Source: Candidatus Wirthbacteria bacterium CG2_30_54_11
GTDB taxonomy: Bacteria > Patescibacteriota > CG2-30-54-11
Length of the DNA: 8,546 nt
Assembly (NCBI GenBank): GCA_001873755.1
Contig: MNZT01000098.1
Span: 1 to 8,546 of the forward strand
Reading direction: 5' to 3'
Shown here in pieces: positions 4,277 through 8,546 of this stretch. Position numbers and translations under genes: made by a program. The notes beneath the pieces are model-generated. The model ran no database searches, had not been told where the DNA came from, and saw only the letters and a list, made by a program, of their open reading frames with translations. Positions within the stretch are counted from its first letter, which is position 1; every line of letters begins with the position of its first letter.

Positions 4277-7276
4277 TTAACTCTTCGAATTTGGTCCATG
4301 TCCCGGCCACCAATTCCACTTGTCCAGGAGTGAAGCTATGGCAGGGACGACCGTGGTACGGATGACGAAGGTATCGATGAGCACCCCGACCGTAATGGCA
4401 AATCCGATCTGGATGAGACCGACGATAGAGCCGGCCATGAGCGCGGCAAAAGTGCCGGCCATGATGAGCCCGGCCGAGGTGATGATGCTGCCGGTCTGGG
4501 CCACGGCTCGTTCGATGCCCTGATGATTATCTGATTTGGCGACCTCCTCCTTGACCCGGCCCATGAGGAATATGTTGTAGTCCATACCGAGCGCGACGAG
4601 CAGCACGAACATGAAGAACGGCACCCACCAGGTGAGGTCCTGGTGGAATATGCCTTCAAAAACCAGCCGGCTGATGCCGAGCGTGGCGCTGTAGCTGAGG
4701 ATGATGGTGGCCATGAGGTAGAGCGGTGCGACCAGGCTGCGAAGTAAGATCACGAGGACTACGGCAATACCAAGGATCACCAGCGCCATGGACTGGAGCG
4801 TATCGCGCTTCAGGTAATCCCTGAGGTCAAGCACGTTCGCACTGACGCCGCTCAGGTGATAGCCGCCGCTGACCGTGAAGTCCTGACGGAGCTGTGAAGC
4901 CGTGGCCATGGAAGCCTTGGCGTATGGCTGATCCTGAAGAACAATTTGAAATCTGGCACGTTCACCGTTGGCAGTGCTGTAGGTAGCTATCAGGTCATCG
5001 AAGCCCTCTTTTGCGCTGCCTCTCAGGAGCGACAGCGGGAGGAAATGGGTCTCGATCCCACGGACAGAAACTTCCCCCGCCAGGGCGCGCAGAACATCGG
5101 CAAAGGACCCAAGCGGCTGAGCCAAAGCGCCCAGCAATCCTGAGGTATCGGCAAACTCCCCCATATCCGAGGGGATGAACATGGCTCGGGGCAGGAGCGT
5201 CTCGACATCGCTGACGAGATGATCAAGGGCCAGGCCGATCTCGGCTACGCCCTGGATGAGCAGGGACTTCTGCGCATCGGTGAGCGTGAGGTTCTGACCG
5301 CCACCCAGGAGGAACTGGCTCGAAAGCGAAGACATGGCGGACTGCTGCAGAGTTTCAAAGGAAGCCATGAGTTCCTGATACCCGCTCATGGCGAGCACCT
5401 CGGGATATGCCGTCACCATCTGGGTGAAGTATCCCTGAATGGTCTGGAACTGACCGGTCAGTTCGGTGATCGGCAGTCCGGTCCCGGAAGTAGACTCGAA
5501 GAGCGCCGGTATCTGCCCAATGAGCAAGCGCATAGCGAGAAGTTGTGCGGAAAGCAGAACATCAGGTGCCCGGACAAGGATTTCAGATTCCAAAGAATCC
5601 AGACTCTGAAGTGTTGCGCTGTATTCGCCCAGATCCCTGATCGTCGGATACGCTTCTCCGACCTGTACGAAGTAGTCTCTGAGCGCCGCGAAGCCGGTCG
5701 CTGGCAGACTGAAAGCCGAAGCTGCCGAGGATGGAGCATCCTGAGCCCGGGAATACGAGGACAATCCATCCACCATCGACATGATCTGGCCGGGGATGGT
5801 CAGCATCTGCGCGGTCCCCGTCTGAGCCTTGCCCTGCGGCAGGGTCAGGCTGCGCACATCCACCACACCATCGACCGAGAGAAGACGGTTCGTGAGTTCA
5901 TTGATCCGTGCAAGTCCGACTGGCGTCTGAGCATCCGGGATGCCTTCGGCTATCATTTCCAACGGCTGCATCTCACCGGCGCCGAAGTGCTCGGAGAGCA
6001 CCGCAAAGCCTTGGCGGGACGACTGTTTGGCAGGCAGGTCCGCCATCATGTCGTACGACTGCATGAGTCCCTGCCCCCAGAGGGCGAGCGGCACAAGTAC
6101 GATGAGACCGAGGCCGAGAGGGAGGAAAGGTTTTGAAGTCACGAACCTGGCCAGAGACGCCCAGAGAGGCGAATGTTTGGCTGGTTCTCTGGTATGCGAC
6201 GGCCAGAAGGTGAAGGTACCGAGCACGCTGAGCAAGGCTGGAGTGAGGGTCAATCCGGCTACGAGGGTGATAGACACTCCGATGGCCAGAACCGGCCCGG
6301 TGTTGGAAAAAAGTTTGAGCGAAGCGAACGACATGGCGATCATGCCCACGACTACGGTAGCGGCGCTGGAGGTGATGGTCTCCCCCACATGCGCGATCGC
6401 GTGACGGCTTTCGGCACGTCCATCAGCCTCTGCATGCCCCATGTACTCCCGGAACCGGCTGATGATGAACAGACAATAATCGGTCCCTACACCGAAGAGA
6501 ACAACAATAAGGAAGGTCTGGGTAAAATCCACTACGGTGAGTCCATAGCTCGACAGCCAGGCAACGATACCGGCTGAGATGATGTAGGAGAGGCCAATAG
6601 AAACGAGGGCAACCAGGGGTGCCACCACTGCCCGATAGATGAGCAGCAGGATGACGATGACGAGCGCGATGGTGATGAAGATGGTCCGATCCACGCTATC
6701 CAGCGCCAGCTTGGAGTAATCTGAGATGATCGCCGCGCTCCCGGTCACATAGCCGTGAAGAGTCGAGGGCAGCCTGGCGATCTGGGTATTGATGATCGAG
6801 AGCGACTCCTCCACCCCTGGGTCGTCAGAGAACACGCGGAAGCCGACGAATAGCATGGCGACTTGGCCATCCGGGCTGATGAGCGAAGACGCATAGGCCG
6901 GGTCGGACGGAGAAAGCACCTTGGTCACCACCTCCTCATCCAGCGCTGCCGTCAGATACGCAGTCAGGCTCTTGATCGCCGGTGCGGCGTCAGTCAATCC
7001 CCAGGCATCTTCAGCCTCGATCACGATGACCGCCTGGCTGTTGGAGGACTGCTCGGGAAAATACTTCTCCGCCAGATCACGGGCAATATTGCTGGGCGCC
7101 GAAGCCGGCAGGATGCCGTTGGGGTCCGAGGTCACCACGTCCGACAGCTGCGGCGCGAGGAAAAAGACGCCAGCTGCCGCGATGAGCCAGAACGTGATGA
7201 TGGCATAGCGGAACCGATCGGAAAATGTTCCGATGGAGACGAAAAACGAACCTGAATGGTCTTTTTTTATACGCAT
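4277..7276 (-). CDS. MMPL/RND-superfamily membrane transporter
   Basis: The 999-residue protein starts at ATG 7274-7276, directly before MRIKKD and the first membrane helix. It has the RND/MMPL double layout: TM1 (24-44), a first extracytoplasmic domain (45-195), five helices (about 198-350), TM7 (383-400), a second extracytoplasmic domain (401-826) and five C-terminal helices (828-975). Both proton-relay Asp-Tyr pairs are present, in GVGTDYCLFIISRFRE (Asp266-Tyr267) and LGMDYNIFLMGRVKEE (Asp899-Tyr900). Such proteins use the proton gradient to export lipids or other hydrophobic molecules. The cargo here is unknown. The second domain is large (about 425 residues) and holds a helical Ser/Gln-rich stretch at 495-735. 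No Shine-Dalgarno sequence precedes the ATG, and the promoter position predicts a leaderless mRNA. An in-frame extension of 108 codons to 7600 was rejected because it crosses this promoter and antisense radical SAM sequence. No periplasmic adaptor or ATPase gene is adjacent. Confidence 0.93.
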   Translation of the reverse strand: MRIKKDHSGSFFVSIGTFSDRFRYAIITFWLIAAAGVFFLAPQLSDVVTSDPNGILPASAPSNIARDLAEKYFPEQSSNSQAVIVIEAEDAWGLTDAAPAIKSLTAYLTAALDEEVVTKVLSPSDPAYASSLISPDGQVAMLFVGFRVFSDDPGVEESLSIINTQIARLPSTLHGYVTGSAAIISDYSKLALDSVDRTIFITIALVIVILLLIYRAVVAPLVALVSIGLSYIISAGIVAWLSSYGLTVVDFTQTFLIVVLFGVGTDYCLFIISRFREYMGHAEADGRAESRHAIAHVGETITSSAATVVVGMIAMSFASLKLFSNTGPVLAIGVSITLVAGLTLTPALLSVLGTFTFWPSHTREPAKHSPLWASLARFVTSKPFLPLGLGLIVLVPLALWGQGLMQSYDMMADLPAKQSSRQGFAVLSEHFGAGEMQPLEMIAEGIPDAQTPVGLARINELTNRLLSVDGVVDVRSLTLPQGKAQTGTAQMLTIPGQIMSMVDGLSSYSRAQDAPSSAASAFSLPATGFAALRDYFVQVGEAYPTIRDLGEYSATLQSLDSLESEILVRAPDVLLSAQLLAMRLLIGQIPALFESTSGTGLPITELTGQFQTIQGYFTQMVTAYPEVLAMSGYQELMASFETLQQSAMSSLSSQFLLGGGQNLTLTDAQKSLLIQGVAEIGLALDHLVSDVETLLPRAMFIPSDMGEFADTSGLLGALAQPLGSFADVLRALAGEVSVRGIETHFLPLSLLRGSAKEGFDDLIATYSTANGERARFQIVLQDQPYAKASMATASQLRQDFTVSGGYHLSGVSANVLDLRDYLKRDTLQSMALVILGIAVVLVILLRSLVAPLYLMATIILSYSATLGISRLVFEGIFHQDLTWWVPFFMFVLLVALGMDYNIFLMGRVKEEVAKSDNHQGIERAVAQTGSIITSAGLIMAGTFAALMAGSIVGLIQIGFAITVGVLIDTFVIRTTVVPAIASLLDKWNWWPGHGPNSKS

Positions 7277-7282
7277 GCGGTA

Positions 7283-7311
7283 ACTATAACGTGAGGGTGT
7301 AGCCAAATCAA
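7283..7311 (-). promoter_or_regulatory. Promoter of the MMPL gene, predicting a leaderless transcript
   Basis: On the minus strand TTGATT (7306-7311, 4/6) and TATAGT (7283-7288, 5/6) are exactly 17 bp apart. Only six bases (TACCGC) separate the -10 box from the ATG. A normal start 6-7 nt after the -10 box would therefore fall at the ATG, which agrees with the lack of a ribosome binding site. Confidence 0.65.
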
Positions 7312-7354
7312 GGGTATAGACAAAATAATCATCTGTTACCAATAATAAATATCT

Positions 7355-7383
7355 TTGACTAAATTGATAATAAATAATATAAT
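7355..7383 (+). promoter_or_regulatory. Promoter of the radical SAM gene
   Basis: TTGACT (7355-7360, 5/6) and a perfect TATAAT (7378-7383) are spaced 17 bp apart in very AT-rich DNA. The predicted start near 7390 leaves a 5' leader of about 57 nt before the ATG. A second TATAAT (7399-7404) lacks a -35. The -35 boxes of this and the divergent MMPL promoter are 43 bp apart, so one regulator could act on both. Confidence 0.7.
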
Positions 7384-7446
7384 TAGGCTCTATAACTATA
7401 TAATTATCGATGTCTTTCAACGTCCAAATCTCACACGGGTATCGCC

Positions 7447-8546
7447 ATGGGTATCGAAGAATGCCCATCGAGAAATCCAATATTCCCGGATATCGCTCCC
7501 ATCCGTGAAACCCTGGGGATAGATCTCGTTGCCGAAGCGCTCTCTCAGATCGCCTCGCAGAGCACTGCCCGTGTGGAACAAATTGTACAAAATATGGCAA
7601 AAGCCGGAGTCATCGCAGATGGTCTGGCGTTCCTGGATCGCATGCGAGCGATCGTAGACCAAACGCTCCTGCACCCCGACGACGGTATGGGGCCTCTCGA
7701 ATGGGTCATTGCAGGTCTATATCAAGTCGCAGGTTCAGATCATCCTGTCAAAAGCATACAACGTATTGATCTAGAGGAAGCTCGACAACATTGGGAAGTC
7801 GTGAGGGATAAAACAGAGGGAGAGAAACAGGGTCTTCTGGAGTCATTTGAGCAGCGTGGCTGTACGATCGACCATAAACAGGAAGAAGGAAGCGGCCTCC
7901 TCATCGTACAGATACCTCTGTACCAACGCGGGGAGATGGTTGGGGTGATCGAACTCGAATTCATCGAAGACCAGTGGACCTCGCGCCAATCAAAAAACGC
8001 TTTGGATTTCGCAGTAGTGCAGATCAATGACCGATGTAATTTACTCTGTCCAGGCTGCTACATGGGCAAAACATCAGAGATGCCAGCAGACCTGAGAAAA
8101 CGTGTTATTTCTACCCATGATATCAGGACATTGCTGCAGGCGTTCCCGACTCTGCGCTACTTCGCGTGCGTGGGAGGAGAACCGCTTCTCGAGTGGAAAG
8201 AATTGCAGTCTACCATACAAATACTCAGAGAGAATCAGACGACAAAAGGAATATTCCTATCTTCAAATACTCTGCATATGGATGCGGATCAGGCACGATG
8301 GACAGGAGATAATGTCGATTCCATCGCTGGCAAATGGAACGTGGGCGACCTCGACGATCCGCGACCGCTCACCTTTGAATATGTTTCCAGATTGCCTCCC
8401 GACGTTCAAGGGATAATAAAGTCCCGACATCTGAGAACCAGAGGTGAATTCTACCAGGAATTGCAGGGATATCTGCTGACCGGGAAGTGGGGGCAAAAAG
8501 AGCTCAGTCGCCAGATGCTCCAAAGCATAGAAACTTTCCGAACGAA
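7447..8546 (+). CDS. Radical SAM domain protein (C-terminus outside window)
   Basis: The frame is open from ATG 7447 to the window edge: 366 residues plus two bases, with no stop. The radical SAM cluster motif is RCNLLCPGCYMGK, with Cys197, Cys201 and Cys204 in Cx3Cx2C spacing to bind a 4Fe-4S cluster and S-adenosylmethionine. It is followed by the SAM-binding GGEP motif (243-246) and a later SSNTL strand. The enzyme should generate a 5'-deoxyadenosyl radical in the cytoplasm; the substrate is unknown. Residues 1-190 precede the motif and match no domain I recognise. They are mostly helical, ending in a beta-like stretch (LLIVQIPLYQRGEMVGVIEL) that might belong to a sensor- or RRE-like fold. 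No clear Shine-Dalgarno sequence is visible, and no in-frame ATG, GTG or TTG occurs between the upstream stop (7393-7395) and this ATG. ATA, AGA and AGG codons are more frequent than in the MMPL gene, hinting at different ancestry. It is transcribed divergently from the MMPL gene. Confidence 0.88.
   Translation, partial: MGIEECPSRNPIFPDIAPIRETLGIDLVAEALSQIASQSTARVEQIVQNMAKAGVIADGLAFLDRMRAIVDQTLLHPDDGMGPLEWVIAGLYQVAGSDHPVKSIQRIDLEEARQHWEVVRDKTEGEKQGLLESFEQRGCTIDHKQEEGSGLLIVQIPLYQRGEMVGVIELEFIEDQWTSRQSKNALDFAVVQINDRCNLLCPGCYMGKTSEMPADLRKRVISTHDIRTLLQAFPTLRYFACVGGEPLLEWKELQSTIQILRENQTTKGIFLSSNTLHMDADQARWTGDNVDSIAGKWNVGDLDDPRPLTFEYVSRLPPDVQGIIKSRHLRTRGEFYQELQGYLLTGKWGQKELSRQMLQSIETFRT

Noticed and set aside
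5219..6136. 305-codon plus-strand frame inside the MMPL gene
   Set aside because: It is antisense to the second extracytoplasmic domain. Its His/Arg-rich composition is typical of a shadow frame.
7277..7600. 108-codon N-terminal extension of the MMPL frame
   Set aside because: It reads through the AT-rich divergent promoter region and antisense to the radical SAM coding start. It has no similarity to an MMPL N-terminus, and the normal cytoplasmic start plus TM1 begins at 7276.
7740..8027. Minus-strand 95-codon frame opposite the radical SAM gene
   Set aside because: It is an antisense shadow with Ser/Arg-rich low-quality sequence, and the plus-strand frame is continuous with diagnostic motifs.
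1..8546. Recoded TGA (glycine) genetic code as in some candidate phyla
   Set aside because: Long frames contain no in-frame TGA, and the lipoprotein gene ends at a TGA followed 22 nt later by a strong terminator, consistent with TGA as a stop.

Overview
The window looks like chromosomal DNA from a bacterium, probably an uncultured or anaerobic lineage. Every gene reads with the standard code. Most genes have clear Shine-Dalgarno sequences, promoters are of the sigma70 type, and exported proteins carry bacterial signal or lipoprotein sequences. I cannot fix the taxon. Small exported proteins of unknown function, strong intergenic hairpins and a lone CoA-transferase would suit a candidate-phylum genome, but that is an impression and not a result.

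Layout, left to right. (1) 1-1044, minus strand: two neighbouring genes that each encode a membrane-anchored or exported protein with a small cytochrome b5-like (heme/steroid-binding-like) domain. The left one runs off the window. (2) 1045-1260: hairpin-rich intergenic DNA with a perfect 54-bp palindrome. (3) 1261-2673, minus: a complete acetyl-CoA hydrolase / CoA-transferase family enzyme with its own promoter. (4) 2754-2787: a strong bidirectional intrinsic terminator. (5) 2810-3764, minus: a two-gene operon for an acidic lipoprotein and a secreted coiled-coil protein, possibly led by a 54-codon small ORF (3795-3959). (6) 3765-4276: promoter, a symmetric leader hairpin, small inverted repeats, a terminator-like hairpin and a GC-rich structured element. 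(7) 4277-7276, minus: a 999-residue MMPL/RND-type membrane transporter whose promoter places the transcription start at or next to the ATG (leaderless). (8) 7277-7446: AT-rich divergent promoter region. (9) 7447 to the window end, plus: a radical SAM protein with a roughly 190-residue N-terminal region that I do not recognise, cut off by the window edge.

Taken together, the window is dominated by cell-envelope functions: two exported b5-like proteins, a lipoprotein, a secreted coiled-coil protein and an RND transporter. There is one metabolic enzyme acting on acyl-CoA and one radical SAM enzyme. The best candidates for something undescribed are the tandem exported b5-like proteins, each with a Cys pair, and the divergent radical SAM / leaderless MMPL pair. 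No rRNA, tRNA, CRISPR array, transposase or phage gene was seen.
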